From NCBI RefSeq assembly GCF_001311865.1, contig NZ_BBCD01000010.1:39316-103315 (forward strand): 64,000 nucleotides of DNA. The letters run 5' to 3'. A model generated the notes under the pieces. It saw only the letters and a program-made list of their open reading frames with translations, ran no database searches and was not told where the DNA came from. Shown in pieces: positions 40,812 to 50,951 of the stretch. Within the stretch, counting starts at the first letter, position 1, and every line of letters starts with the position of its first letter. The DNA is from Piscibacillus salipiscarius JCM 13188. Its GTDB lineage: Bacteria > Bacillota > Bacilli > Bacillales > Alkalibacillaceae. A program made the translations under genes and the position numbers.

Positions 40812-40902
40812 ATAAATCCTCCTGAACTAACTAAATATAATTGCAAATTTATTTTATTCTAATTACCTGTTTCTAAACACCACGCACAGTATATCATAAA
40901 AA

Positions 40903-40934
40903 AACTTATACTTCATTGCCTTGAAGTATAAGTT
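40903..40934 (-). terminator. Terminator of racE
   Basis: A perfect 13-bp stem AACTTATACTTCA / TGAAGTATAAGTT and a TTTTTTT tail. It sits where B. subtilis has gerM, which is absent here. Confidence 0.9.
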
Positions 40935-40938
40935 ATGG

Positions 40939-41748
40939 CTAGGATAAAGTAATTTGTTTTAAAGAAGCACTCTTTAACTGAAATATTTCCTCTTTTAGAT
41001 GCTGAAATACATTTAAACTTCCTGTAGTAAGTATGACGGGTTCTTCCAGTTTACCTTCTAGTGAATTGTACATATTATAAAATGTTAATAACGTACTTAC
41101 TTCAAAACCTGTCTCTACAGCTGATGAAAGAACTGTAATTTGTTCCCCTACTACTTCTTCAATTAACGGTTGAATAATCGGGTAGTGAGTGCAACCTAAA
41201 ATAAGCGTATCAAGATTAGGGTGGTCTTTAATGAATTCTAGACTTTCCTTCACGATTTCTAAAGCTCCAGGCTCTGTAAATTGCCCACTTTCAATTAATG
41301 GGACAAACTTAGGGCATGCTACTCCAACTGTAGTCAATGAAGGTTTAATACTTTTTAAAGCCGTTTCATATGCTTTACTTTTAATCGTGTTCTCTGTTCC
41401 AATTATTCCAACATGATTCGTCTTCGTTGCCTTAATGGCTGCCCTAGCTCCTGGTTCAATTACTCCCACTACAGGAATCGGAAGCTGCTCTTTTAACTGA
41501 TTAATCACTAAAGCTGTTGCGGTATTACATGCAATTACTAACATTTTAATATCAAATGTCATGAGGTGTGTTACCATTTCCCACGTATATTGAATCACTT
41601 CATGTTCTTGTTTCGGACCATAAGGACATCTTAATGTATCACCTAAATAGATAAATTTTTCTTTTGGCAGTTGCCTTTTCAACTCATGTAATACAGTTAA
41701 TCCACCTACACCAGAGTCAATAACCCCTATTGGTTGTTCCAAGTTCAT
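40939..41748 (-). CDS. racE: Glutamate racemase
   Basis: Intact, 269 residues. Supplies D-glutamate for peptidoglycan. The two catalytic cysteines are C74 (VIACNTATA) and C186 (LILGCTHYP); the phosphate-free dinucleotide-like start is GVIDSGVGGLTV. ATG overlaps the end of the upstream MarR gene. Confidence 0.96.
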   Translation of the reverse strand: MNLEQPIGVIDSGVGGLTVLHELKRQLPKEKFIYLGDTLRCPYGPKQEHEVIQYTWEMVTHLMTFDIKMLVIACNTATALVINQLKEQLPIPVVGVIEPGARAAIKATKTNHVGIIGTENTIKSKAYETALKSIKPSLTTVGVACPKFVPLIESGQFTEPGALEIVKESLEFIKDHPNLDTLILGCTHYPIIQPLIEEVVGEQITVLSSAVETGFEVSTLLTFYNMYNSLEGKLEEPVILTTGSLNVFQHLKEEIFQLKSASLKQITLS

Positions 41749-42221
41749 TCTCCTTTATCTAGATGTTTCGAATTCTCTTCATGGAGTTTCATTTCGTCAA
41801 ATAACTTAGACATCAGTATGTGTAATGACTTAATTTCATCTTGAGAAAAAGATTGTAGAACCTCTTGTAAATATAGTTGCCTTTTTTCAACGACTTCATG
41901 AATGATTTCTTTACCTTTATCTAATAAATGTATTCTTACTACACGACGATCTCTAGGATCACGAACACGCTCAATTAGTCCGTTTTTCTCCATACGGTCA
42001 ACTAAATCAGTAGTGGTACTAAAAGCTAAATACATCTTTTTAGACAATTCACCAATCGTCAAATCTCCCGAATCTTTTAACCACTGCAGCGCAACAAATT
42101 GAGGTGGTGTAATCGGGTAATGATCTAAAATTTCACGACCTCTTTGTTTAATGATATGCGATATGTAACGAATACTTTTTTCCAATTCAGTAATCGTTTT
42201 TGCATCGATCGTTGATTGCAC
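41745..42221 (-). CDS. ysmB: MarR family transcriptional regulator (YsmB-like)
   Basis: 158 residues, intact. Winged helix with PPQFVALQWLKDSGDLTIGE, recognition helix STTDLVDRMEKNGLIERVRD and wing DRRVVRIHLLDKGK. Same position as ysmB before racE in B. subtilis. Ligand and targets unknown; overlap with racE suggests co-expression. Confidence 0.88.
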   Translation of the reverse strand: MQSTIDAKTITELEKSIRYISHIIKQRGREILDHYPITPPQFVALQWLKDSGDLTIGELSKKMYLAFSTTTDLVDRMEKNGLIERVRDPRDRRVVRIHLLDKGKEIIHEVVEKRQLYLQEVLQSFSQDEIKSLHILMSKLFDEMKLHEENSKHLDKGE

Positions 42222-42351
42222 AGGATTTCCTCCTCAAAAAAGTCTATGTACATATTCTCACGTTTTTTGTAGAAAAATTCAAGTAAATCCTTGTTTTGTC
42301 ATCTTAATTTAAGATTTAACAATAACTGATGTATAAGTCTTGAAAGTAAAG

Positions 42352-42376
42352 GAACCGGCTAGTTTACAGCCGGTTC
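42352..42376 (-). terminator. Candidate terminator of gerE
   Basis: GAACCGGCT / AGCCGGTTC stem, 7-base loop, three bases beyond the gerE stop; tail CTTTACTTTC is only moderately T-rich. Confidence 0.6.
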
Positions 42377-42379
42377 AAA

Positions 42380-42602
42380 TTACAGCTGAATCTCGCCAAG
42401 TCGAATCAACTCGACAACAGCTTGAGAACGCCCCTTCACTTGTAATTTTTGAATGGTGTTTGAGATATGATTTCGCACAGTCTTTTCTGAAATAAACAAT
42501 TGTTCAGCTATTTCCTTAGTTGTCTTATCCTGTACAAGCAATTCAAAAACTTCTCTTTCTCTTTGGTCAGTATATTAGTAGGACGATATTTTTGCTATCC
42601 AA
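42380..42602 (-). CDS. gerE: Late-sporulation regulator GerE (two frameshifts)
   Basis: Joined frames give 74 residues, exactly the family length: MDSKKYRPTNILTKREREVF, ELLVQDKTTKEIAEQLFISE, KTVRNHISNTIQKLQVKGRS and QAVVELIRLGEIQL. This is a LuxR-type helix-turn-helix without a receiver. The likely start is TTG 42602 with GAGGAGGGG upstream. Two A bases are missing, in A5 near 42590 and AAA near 42565. GerE tunes SigK-dependent coat genes in the mother cell. The broken frames make it easy to miss. Confidence 0.88.
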
Positions 42603-42708
42603 ACGGTAACCCCTCCTCTATCAAAGAGTGAGCTACTTGTTCCTTATGAGGAATTACTTAGTCATGATAGTTTATGTAAAAGACCTTAATTTGGTTCAAA
42701 CATTTTAA

Positions 42709-43172
42709 CTACATATTTACAGATTCTCTTAATGTTGATAGTTGTGCCCTCTGGTGATCGTCAAATGGTACTGATCTTCCCGTTTTAGGATTAATTTGAA
42801 CTACTGTTCCACGCCCCGTGAGACAAAGTTCACTTCTCTGATTAATCGCCATGTAATGTATATCAACCGAACTATTACCGACATTTGATGCTTTAACATA
42901 AATAGATAATTCATCACCAAAAACACTTGCTTCATGTAATCACACTTTAAGTCACCAACTACTGGTACTTTATTTTGTTCTTCAGCTAGGTGTCCGAATA
43001 AGTTAAGGTGATTAAAATATTTTATTCTTGCTTCCTCAAAATAGATAAAAGGTGAGACATTATTCATATGGCCAAACATATCCGTTTCAGAAAAACGAAT
43101 CTCAATTTTTGAAGAAAACTTAAAGTCTGCTCTCCATTGATTTAAATCTTCGATGTAACTAGGTAATCTCAT
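42709..43172 (-). CDS. ysmA: Acyl-CoA thioesterase-like hotdog protein, YsmA-like (one frameshift)
   Basis: About 154 residues from ATG 43172 (GGGAGGG upstream). Hotdog-fold signature IEIRFSETDMFGHMNNVSPF is that of 4-hydroxybenzoyl-CoA thioesterase relatives. The frame breaks near 42940 (YMKQVF), continuing FGDELSIYVKASNVGNSSVD to the stop at 42709. Position between sdhB and gerE equals ysmA. A FadR-type operator in front suggests a link to fatty-acid metabolism. Confidence 0.85.
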
Positions 43173-43189
43173 AGCGTTGCCCTCCCAGA

Positions 43190-43207
43190 AAAATGAATAC
43201 TCATTCA
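43190..43207 (-). promoter_or_regulatory. FadR-type operator upstream of ysmA
   Basis: TGAATGAGTATTCATTTT on the minus strand agrees with the Bacillus FadR consensus (TGAATGAnTAnTCATTCA) except at the last two bases. It lies 18 bases before the start codon, between the sdhB terminator and the ribosome binding site. Confidence 0.6.
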
Positions 43208-43222
43208 TTTTTTATTTTAAAT

Positions 43223-43252
43223 GAGGGGCTGACTTATTTCGTCAGCCCCTTT
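43223..43252 (-). terminator. Terminator of the sdhCAB operon
   Basis: AGGGGCTGAC / GTCAGCCCCT stem with a 7-base loop and CATTTAAAAT tail, 13 bases after the sdhB stop. Confidence 0.8.
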
Positions 43253-43264
43253 AAATGATTAGTC

Positions 43265-44032
43265 TTAAACTTGTTGATCACTACCGAAGAAGTTTCTGAA
43301 TGAATTTACAGTAGCTTCACGGTTAAGTGCTGCGATTGATGTTGTAAGTGGAATACCTTTTGGACAAGCCTGTACACAGTTCTGTGAGTTACCACAGTTC
43401 TGAAGTCCACCGTCTCCTGTTACAGCATCCATACGTTCCGCTTTATGCATGGAACCGTTTGGAGTAGAGTTGTGTAAACGAACTTGTGATAAGGCAGCTG
43501 GACCAATAAAGTTAGATTTACTGTTAACATTAGGGCAAGCTTCTAAACATACACCACAAGTCATACATTTAGATAATTCATAAGCCCATTGACGCTTGGT
43601 TTCTGGCATTTTTTCACCAGGACCTAAGTCGTGCGTACCATCAATTGGAGTCCAAGCTTTCACTTTCTTAAGTGAATCAAACATGCGACTACGATCAACA
43701 GCTAGGTCACGAATGACTGGGAAAGTATCCATTGGTTTTAAGCGAATTGGTTGTTCAAGTTGGTCAACTAAAGCTGTACAAGACTGTCTAGGCTTTCCAT
43801 TAATGTTCATGGAACAAGCACCACAAACCTCTTCTAGACAACCCATTTCCCAATGTACAGGTGTTGTTGGTTCTCCTTTAGCATTTACTGGATTTCGTCT
43901 AAGTTCCATTAATGCAGAGATCACGTTCATATTACGTCTATATGGTATTTCGAATTCTTCTTCGTAAGACTGTGAATCAGGGCTATCCTGACGTTGTATA
44001 ATAAGTCTTACTGTTTTTGTTTCTTCCGCCAT
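43265..44032 (-). CDS. sdhB: Succinate dehydrogenase iron-sulfur subunit
   Basis: Intact, 255 residues. [2Fe-2S] cysteines in CLEEVCGACSMNINGKPRQSC-type spacing, [4Fe-4S] in CMTCGVCLEACP and the third cluster in CGNSQNCVQACPKGIP. Membrane-associated subunit of complex II, last in sdhCAB. Confidence 0.97.
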   Translation of the reverse strand: MAEETKTVRLIIQRQDSPDSQSYEEEFEIPYRRNMNVISALMELRRNPVNAKGEPTTPVHWEMGCLEEVCGACSMNINGKPRQSCTALVDQLEQPIRLKPMDTFPVIRDLAVDRSRMFDSLKKVKAWTPIDGTHDLGPGEKMPETKRQWAYELSKCMTCGVCLEACPNVNSKSNFIGPAALSQVRLHNSTPNGSMHKAERMDAVTGDGGLQNCGNSQNCVQACPKGIPLTTSIAALNREATVNSFRNFFGSDQQV

Positions 44033-44047
44033 CAGTTTTACCCCCTT

Positions 44048-45805
44048 TTATTTTGATTTAGAATAGTCACGCTTACGAGGTTCGATTAGTGAAGTATCAA
44101 CCTCTTCATAAGTAATATCTGGACCATTTTTCTCAGGGTTAAAGCTAGCTTTTGTTGTCTTTAACCACTCTTCATCATTACGTTCAGGGAACTCAGGCTT
44201 ATAATGTGCCCCGCGACTTTCATTACGATTATAAGCACCGATTGTAACAACTCTTGCTAATTGAAGCATATCTTGAAGCTGACGAGTAAACATGACACTT
44301 TGGTTACTCCATCTAGATGTATCAGCAAGATTAATATCTTTCCAGCGTTCCATCAGCTCGACAATTTTCTCATCTGTCTTCTTGAGCTTTTCGTTTTCAC
44401 GAACCACTGTTACGTTATCCGTCATCCATTCACCAAGTTCACGGTGTAACTGATATGGATTTTCACTACCTGAAGTCATGTTCATTAAACCTTCAAATTT
44501 CTCTTGTTCTTCTTTAAGCTTTTCATCAAATAATGAAGAAGTTTGATCATCAGCAAGTTCATCTAAACCATCAATGTACTTAACAGCGTTAGGTCCAGCA
44601 ACCATACCACCATAAATACAAGATAGTAATGAGTTAGCACCTAAGCGGTTAGCACCGTGGATTGTATAATCAACTTCACCCGCTGCAAACACACCAGGAA
44701 TGCTTGTCATTTGATCAAAATCAACCCATAAGCCACCCATTGAATAGTGTACAGCTGGGAAGATTTTCATTGGAACTTTACGTGGATCATCTCCAACGAA
44801 TTTCTCGTATATTTCAATGATTCCACCTAACTTAACATCTAACTCTTTTGGATCTTTGTGAGACAAGTCTAGGTAAACCATGTTTTCCCCGTTAATACCT
44901 AGCTTCTGATTAACACAAACATCAAAAATTTCACGTGTTGCAATATCACGTGGTACTAAGTTTCCATAAGCAGGATACTTCTCTTCTAAGAAATACCAAG
45001 GCTTACCATCTTTGTATGTCCAGACACGACCACCTTCACCACGAGCCGATTCACTCATTAAGCGGAGTTTGTCATCACCTGGAATAGCTGTTGGGTGAAT
45101 TTGAATAAACTCACCATTCGCATAAGCTGCACCTTGCTGATAAAGTCTAGAAGCTGCAGAACCTGTATTAATAACAGAGTTAGTAGATTTACCAAAGATA
45201 ATTCCTGGACCGCCTGTTGCAACAATCACTGCGTCTGCTTTGAAAGCTCTCATTTCGTGAGAACTCAAGTCCTGCGCAATGATACCGCGCGAGCGCCCAT
45301 CGTCATCTAAAATAGAAGAGATGAATTCCCATCCTTCATATTTTGTTACCAATCCGTTCGCTTCATGGCGACGCACTTGTTCATCTAAAGCATATAAAAG
45401 CTGTTGTCCTGTTGTTGCGCCCGCGAATGCAGTACGGTGATGCTGCGTCCCACCAAACGACGGAAATCTAATAGTCCTTCTGGTGTACGGTTAAACATAA
45501 CACCCATACGTTCTAACATATAAATAATTCCCGGAGCTGCGTCACACATAGCTTTAACTGGAGGTTGGTTCGCTAAGAAATCTCCCCCCATATACCGTAT
45601 CATCAAAGTGTTCCCAAGGTGAGTCACCTTCACCTTTCGTATTAACGGCACCGTTAATACCACCTTGTGCACAAACGGAGTGAGAACGCTTTACTGGAAC
45701 AAGTGAAATTAAATCGACGTGTACACCAGCTTGAGCAACCTCTATTGTTGCCATTAAACCAGCTAAACCGCCGCCCACAATAACGACATTTTTGTTATTA
45801 CTCAT
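44048..45805 (-). CDS. sdhA: Succinate dehydrogenase flavoprotein subunit (two frameshifts)
   Basis: FAD-binding VVIVGGGLAGLMATIEVAQAG, covalent-FAD His in KRSHSVCAQGGING, active-site HPTAIPGDDKLRLMSESARG with RGEGGRVW, and GEVDYTIHGANRLGANSL. Breaks near 45590 (TVYGG to DFLANQPPVKAM) and 45440 (DFRR to GGTQHHRTAFAGATTGQQLL). Restored length about 585 residues (586 in B. subtilis). Oxidises succinate to fumarate. Confidence 0.96.
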
Positions 45806-45852
45806 TATGTTGTTTCACTCCCTTATCAATCCAAATACAATTTTATTAACTA

Positions 45853-46473
45853 TTAAGAACCTGAAACAAAAGCAATTAATGATGAGATTCCCATATAAGT
45901 GAAAATCGCAAATACACCAATGGTAATGTAAGTCATAATAACTTGTGATCTTGGAGTTACTGTTAATCCCCAAGTTACGAAGAATGACCATAATCCATTA
46001 GCAAAGTGGAATACAGTTGAAATAACACCAACAATGTAGAACCAGAACATAAATGGTTCAGATAGAATTGTTGACATTAAATCGAAGTTAATCTCAGTTC
46101 CATAAATCGCATTCGCTAAACGTGTTTCCCAAACGTGCCATACAACGAAAATTAGCGTAATGATACCTGTAATACGTTGTAATACAAACATCCAGTTACG
46201 GAAATATCCAAATTTAAACGAATTTGGAGAAGCCGTAAACGCGATATAAACCCCATAGATTGCGTGGAATAATAGAGGTAAATAAATTACAACGATCTCT
46301 AATAATAGACGCAATGGTAGGCTTTCCATGAAATGCGCAGCAGCGTTAAAAGCTTCTGGACCATATGTAGAAAAGTAGTTTACAACCAGGTGCTGCATTA
46401 AAAATAATCCAACAGGTATGACACCTAATAAAGAGTGTAGCCTGCGATAAAAGAACTCACGGTTTTCCGCCAT
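45853..46473 (-). CDS. sdhC: Succinate dehydrogenase cytochrome b558 subunit
   Basis: Intact, 206 residues with five membrane helices. His residues in RRLHSLLG, LMQHLVVNYF, FHAIYGVYIA and FVVWHVW are haem-ligand candidates in this dihaem family. Anchors SdhAB and passes electrons to menaquinone. First gene of the operon; GAGGGGGG precedes ATG 46473. Confidence 0.96.
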   Translation of the reverse strand: MAENREFFYRRLHSLLGVIPVGLFLMQHLVVNYFSTYGPEAFNAAAHFMESLPLRLLLEIVVIYLPLLFHAIYGVYIAFTASPNSFKFGYFRNWMFVLQRITGIITLIFVVWHVWETRLANAIYGTEINFDLMSTILSEPFMFWFYIVGVISTVFHFANGLWSFFVTWGLTVTPRSQVIMTYITIGVFAIFTYMGISSLIAFVSGS

Positions 46474-46545
46474 GTGTTACCCCCCTCGTTTTGTGTAAAA
46501 TAATCTTTCTTAAAGACATTCATAAAAGTAAACATGACATGTTAT

Positions 46546-46574
46546 ATTGTACTTCTAACAAATTAAAGCGTCAA
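46546..46574 (-). promoter_or_regulatory. SigA-type promoter of sdhCAB
   Basis: TTGACG (46574-46569) and TACAAT (46551-46546), 17 bases apart, about 70 bases before the sdhC start. In this class sdh is repressed post-transcriptionally or by carbon regulators; no clear site was recognised. Confidence 0.7.
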
Positions 46575-46625
46575 GAAATCCTTACCAACAAACTGGCGTT
46601 TTTTTCTACATATTTCTACATAACG

Positions 46626-48423
46626 TTATTCTTGTTCATCCCCATTGTTTTCATTCAAGAAATACGTTTGGATATTCTCAGCTATGTTAGCAGGTATTCC
46701 TAGCTTTGCCATCTCATCAGTCGTAGCATTTTTTAATGTTGTCGATTGAACCAAAGTGTTGGACTAATAAGCGTTTTCTCTTTGGTCCAATACCTTCGAT
46801 CTCATCCAAACTAGATTGAATCGCACTCTTTCCTCTAAGTTGTCTATGAAATGAAATCGCAAAACGGTGCACTTCATCTTGAATTCGTTGAACTAGGTAA
46901 AACGATTGATCATTTCTTTTTAGTGGAACAGGCTCAGGTGGATCTCCATATAGTAATTCACTTGTTTTGTGCTTGTCGTCCTTTGCCAAACCACAAATAG
47001 GGATATCTAACCCTAGTTCATTTTCTAATACATCTTGTGCAGCTGACATCTGACCTTTTGAACCGTCCACCATGATTAAGTCAGGGAGTGGCTGTTGCTC
47101 TTTTAATACCCGTTTGTACCGCCTTCTAACCACTTCTCTCATCGTTTCATAATCATCAGGGGATTCTACAGTTTTAATCTTATATTTTCGGTAATCATTT
47201 TTCTTTGGTTTACCATCTACAAAAGATACCATTGCCGATACTGGATGAGTACCCTGGATATTAGAATTATCAAACGCTTCAATTCTGTGAGGGGTTTCTA
47301 TATTTAGGATTTCACCTAACTTTTCAACTGCTTTAATCGTGCGTTCTTCGTCTTGTTCAATCAGTGAGAACTTTTCATTCAATGAAATTTGGGCGTTTTC
47401 CATTGCTAATTCTACTAGGTCCTTTTTCTTGCCTCTTAGTGGTGTTTTAACTTTTACCCCAAGGACTTCAGATAACAATTCCTTGTCACTACCTACTGGT
47501 AAATAAACTTCTTTAGGTTTAATATGGTTTGAATGCTGGTAAAACCTTGCTATATAACTAATAAATGATTCTTGAGCATCATTATAAAACGGGAATAATG
47601 ACACATCGCGTTCTATTAATTTACCTTGTCTAATAAAGAATACTTGTACACACATCCATCCTTTATCAAAAGCAAAACCAAATACATCTCGATCAGTTAA
47701 ATCTTGAAGATCCATTTTCTGTTTCTCCATGACACTTTCAATATGTTCAATCATATCGCGATATTCTTTTGCCTTTTCAAAGTCTAGATTTTCTGCAAAT
47801 TGATGCATTTTTTCTGTGATTTCATGTTTGATTTCTTTATGTCCACCGCTTAAAAACGATGTAATCTTTTGAACCAATTGTTCATTTGTTTCCTTACTCA
47901 CAGGATATTCACAAGGCCCCAGGCATTGATTAATATGGTAATATAGGCAAACACGCTTTGGCATCACATTACATTTCCTTAATGGATATAACCGATCTAA
48001 CAGTTTTTTAGTTTCTCTAGCTGAATAGACATTTGTATAAGGACCAAAATATTTACCATTATCTTTTTTAACTTTTCTAGTTACGATAAGCCTCGGGTGT
48101 TCCTCGTTGGTAATCTTTAGGAATGGATAGCTTTTATCATCTTTAAGCATGACATTATATTTAGGGTCATACTTCTTTATCAAATTCATCTCTAAGATAA
48201 GCGCTTCCATCTCTGAAGATGTAACGATATATTCAAAATCATAAATTTCATTAACTAAACGTTGGGTTTTAAGATCATTGGCACTCGTGAAGTAAGAACG
48301 AACACGATTCTTTAATAATTTTGACTTACCAACGTAAATCACTTCACCTTTTTTACTTTTCATTAAATAGCAACCGGGCTTATCTGGTAAAATTGCTAAT
48401 TTATCTTTAATGTGATCAGCCAT
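46626..48423 (-). CDS. uvrC: Excinuclease ABC subunit C (one frameshift)
   Basis: GIY-YIG nuclease domain at the N-terminus ([20 protein letters not shown]), cysteine cluster [21 protein letters not shown], UvrB-binding UVR motif ([20 protein letters not shown]), RNase H-like domain with [16 protein letters not shown] and [11 protein letters not shown], and C-terminal helix-hairpin-helix ([18 protein letters not shown]). ATG 48423 (MADHIKDK) follows AGGTG. The frame breaks near 46725; the last 33 residues end at 46626. Restored length 599 residues (598 in B. subtilis). Confidence 0.96.
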
Positions 48424-48485
48424 CAATTAACACCTCATATTATGTGAGATAGCTCTATTTTATCATGAGTTAGGTAAAGCATAAA

Positions 48486-48515
48486 AAGAAGAGCCAACAT
48501 CAGTTAGCTCTTCTT
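48486..48515 (-). terminator. Terminator of trxA
   Basis: AAGAAGAGCTAA / TTGGCTCTTCTT stem and TTTTTAT tail directly after trxA, before uvrC. Confidence 0.85.
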
Positions 48516-48520
48516 AGTTA

Positions 48521-48835
48521 TTATGCATGTTTTTGTACGAATTGTTGTAGAGCATCTTTTGGCTGGAAGCCCATTGTTTGGTCAACTTTTTCGCCATCTT
48601 TGAATAAGATTAAAGTTGGGATGCTCATCACACCGTATTTTTGTGCTGTTTCTTGGTTTTCGTCAACGTCTAGCTTGACGATTTGTACTTGGTCGCTCAT
48701 TTCTGAATCTAATTCTTCTAAAACAGGAGCGATCATTTTACACGGGCCACACCATGCTGCCCAGAAATCTACTAATACTAGACCATCTGAAATTTTTTCA
48801 CCAAAATCTTGGTCAGTTGCTTTTACAATTGCCAT
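48521..48835 (-). CDS. trxA: Thioredoxin
   Basis: Intact, 104 residues. Redox-active C29/C32 in [11 protein letters not shown], cis-Pro loop [12 protein letters not shown]. General disulfide reductant. Position between etfA and uvrC as in B. subtilis. AATTGAGGAGG precedes ATG 48835. Confidence 0.98.
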   Translation of the reverse strand: MAIVKATDQDFGEKISDGLVLVDFWAAWCGPCKMIAPVLEELDSEMSDQVQIVKLDVDENQETAQKYGVMSIPTLILFKDGEKVDQTMGFQPKDALQQFVQKHA

Positions 48836-48968
48836 AGTTAAATCCTCCTCAATTTCAATTGTATCGTAAGTATATCACGCTAAATCTTATCTTTGCCAAT
48901 ACTTTGTTTCTCATTACAATATATTGTTACACAATTATCAAACGTGCATTTAATTAATAAAGAATTAT

Positions 48969-49086
48969 GTTGGTGGAAGACTCTTCGCTTTCCACGGGCA
49001 ACGCTTCAGCCTCCTCGTGAGCTTCGGCTCACTGCGGGGTCTTCAGCTGTTGCTTTTCCCGTAGGAGTCTACGAGCCTCCACCAAC
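48969..49086. repeat. 118-bp self-complementary intergenic element
   Basis: Bounded by a 9-bp terminal inverted repeat GTTGGTGGA / TCCACCAAC. Inside, further complementary pairs occur (AGACTC/GAGTCT, GGGCAACGC/GTTGC-type, and GTGAGC-TTCG-GCTCAC as a perfect hairpin). It is far more GC-rich than its surroundings. Elements of this appearance are dispersed in some Bacillaceae genomes. The remaining intergenic space between trxA and etfA (48836-49168) holds only this and the etfA terminator. Confidence 0.75.
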
Positions 49087-49126
49087 ATTTAACAATCCAT
49101 ATAAAAATTAACCTAAGCTCAAATAA

Positions 49127-49160
49127 AGAGTTCTTTACCTAACCTAAGGTAAAGAACTCT
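49127..49160 (-). terminator. Terminator of the fad-etf operon
   Basis: A perfect 14-bp stem AGAGTTCTTTACCT / AGGTAAAGAACTCT and TTATTTG tail, eight bases after etfA. Confidence 0.9.
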
Positions 49161-49168
49161 GAAAAATA

Positions 49169-50131
49169 TTACTTAACTTGTAGTGCTTTTAGTTCTTCAG
49201 TTAGTTTAGGTACAACATCAAATAGGTCACCAACAATACCGTAGTCAGCTACATTAAATATGTTAGCTTCTGGGTCTTTGTTAATAGCTACGATTACTTT
49301 TGAGTTAGACATACCTGCTAAGTGTTGGATGGCACCTGAAATACCACAAGCAATGTATAAGTCTGGTGTTACGACTTTACCAGTCTGACCGATTTGTAAT
49401 GAATAATCACAATAACCGGCATCACAAGCACCTCTCGATGCACCCACAGCAGCACCTAATACATCGGCTAATTCATGTAAAGGCTCGAAACCTTCTTCAC
49501 TTTTAACACCACGTCCACCAGCTACAATGATGTTAGCTTCTGATAGATCAACACCATCAGATGCTTTGCGAACAACATCTTTAATGATTGTTCTTAGATC
49601 TTTAATATCGACATCTAGTGAAGAAACTTCACCTGAACGGCTTCCATCAATCTCAAGCGGCGCAATATTGTTCGGACGAATCGTAACAAATGTTTTTCCA
49701 TCTTTAATGGATTTTTTCTCAAATGCTTTACCCGAATAAATTGGACGTAAGAACTGATCTCCTTCGATTCCAGTAATATCAGAAATTAGTCCGTTGTCTA
49801 GTTTACTTGCAAGTCTTGGTGAAAGATCTTTACCTGCTGAAGTATGACCCATTACTAAACCGTCTGGATCTTCCTGTTCAATAACGGCCATAGCTGCTTG
49901 AGTATATGCATCAGAAGTATAGTTAGATAGACTATCATGTGATACTGTCACAGCACGATCCGCGCCGTATTGGATCATTTGGTTTGCTGCATCTTCTAAA
50001 TTTTCGTTACCTAATACAACTGCTACAACTTCTGCACTCTCATCAATTTGACGCGCAGCAGCAACTGTTTCAAAAGAAACGTTACGTATTTCACCATCTT
50101 TTAATTCTGCAAATGCTAATAGTTTAGTCAT
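49169..50131 (-). CDS. etfA: Electron transfer flavoprotein alpha subunit
   Basis: Intact, 320 residues. C-terminal FAD site: IIVAGGRGVKSEEGFEPL, LGAAVGASRGACDAGY and QIGQTGKVVTPDLYIACGIS. With EtfB it carries electrons from acyl-CoA dehydrogenases to the quinone pool. Last gene of fadR-fadB-etfB-etfA. Confidence 0.97.
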   Translation of the reverse strand: MTKLLAFAELKDGEIRNVSFETVAAARQIDESAEVVAVVLGNENLEDAANQMIQYGADRAVTVSHDSLSNYTSDAYTQAAMAVIEQEDPDGLVMGHTSAGKDLSPRLASKLDNGLISDITGIEGDQFLRPIYSGKAFEKKSIKDGKTFVTIRPNNIAPLEIDGSRSGEVSSLDVDIKDLRTIIKDVVRKASDGVDLSEANIIVAGGRGVKSEEGFEPLHELADVLGAAVGASRGACDAGYCDYSLQIGQTGKVVTPDLYIACGISGAIQHLAGMSNSKVIVAINKDPEANIFNVADYGIVGDLFDVVPKLTEELKALQVK

Positions 50132-50160
50132 AATTCATTCTCCTTTCTACACCTGTCAAA

Positions 50161-50932
50161 TTAAAGTACCTTTGCTTCAGTTCTAAGTAGTGATACAAGT
50201 TCTTTAACTTGTTCATCTGTCTCGCCTTCTAACACCTTACCAGCTTCTTTTTCAGGTGGAAGGAAAACGTCAACTGTTTCTGTTTTCGCTTCAACATCAT
50301 CTTCATCAAGATCTAAATCGTCAATTTCTAATTCTTCTAATGGTTTCTTCTTAGCTTTCATAATACCTGGTAACGAAGGATAACGTGGTTCATTTAAACC
50401 TTGCTGACAAGTTACAAGTAGAGGTAGCGAAGTTTCGACTTTCTCTTCGTCACCTTCAACATCACGAACGATATTAACTGTATCGCCATCAATATTAAGT
50501 TCAGTAATTGTAGTAACATAAGGCATATCTAAACGGTCTGCTAATCTAGGACCTACCTGACCACTAGCCTCATCAATTGCCACATTACCTGCTAAAATTA
50601 AGTCAACATCCTTGTCTTCGAAATAAGCTTCAAGGATACGGGCTGTAGTATACTGATCCCCTTCTTCAAGGTCATCTTCAGTATTAATTAGAACTGCCTT
50701 ATCGGCTCCCATTGCTAATGCTGTACGCAGTTGTTTTTCTGATTCTTCATCACCAACTGTTACGACTGTTACTTCTCCACCATGTTCATCACGAACTTTA
50801 ATAGCTTCTTCAATCGCATATTCATCATATGGGTTTATGATGAATTCAGCACCATCTTCTTCAATAACCCCTCCGCTAATTTGAATTTCTCTTCTGTGTC
50901 AAACGTTTCTTCATTAGTACATAAATGTTCAT
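50161..50932 (-). CDS. etfB: Electron transfer flavoprotein beta subunit (one frameshift)
   Basis: Starts MNIYVLMK at ATG 50932; the frame breaks near 50905 in an A run, continuing TFDTEEKIQISGGVIEEDGA and INPYDEYAIEEAIKVRDEHG. AMP-site region GADKAVLINTEDDLEEGDQY and the signature VGPRLADRLDMPYVTTITEL-type segment follow. Restored length about 257 residues. Partner of EtfA. Confidence 0.95.
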
Positions 50933-50951
50933 AGGATTACCTCCTTCAAGT

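Noticed and set aside
46491..46703. 70-codon plus-strand frame upstream of sdhC
   Set aside because: Overlaps the sdhC promoter and the true uvrC C-terminus on the other strand.
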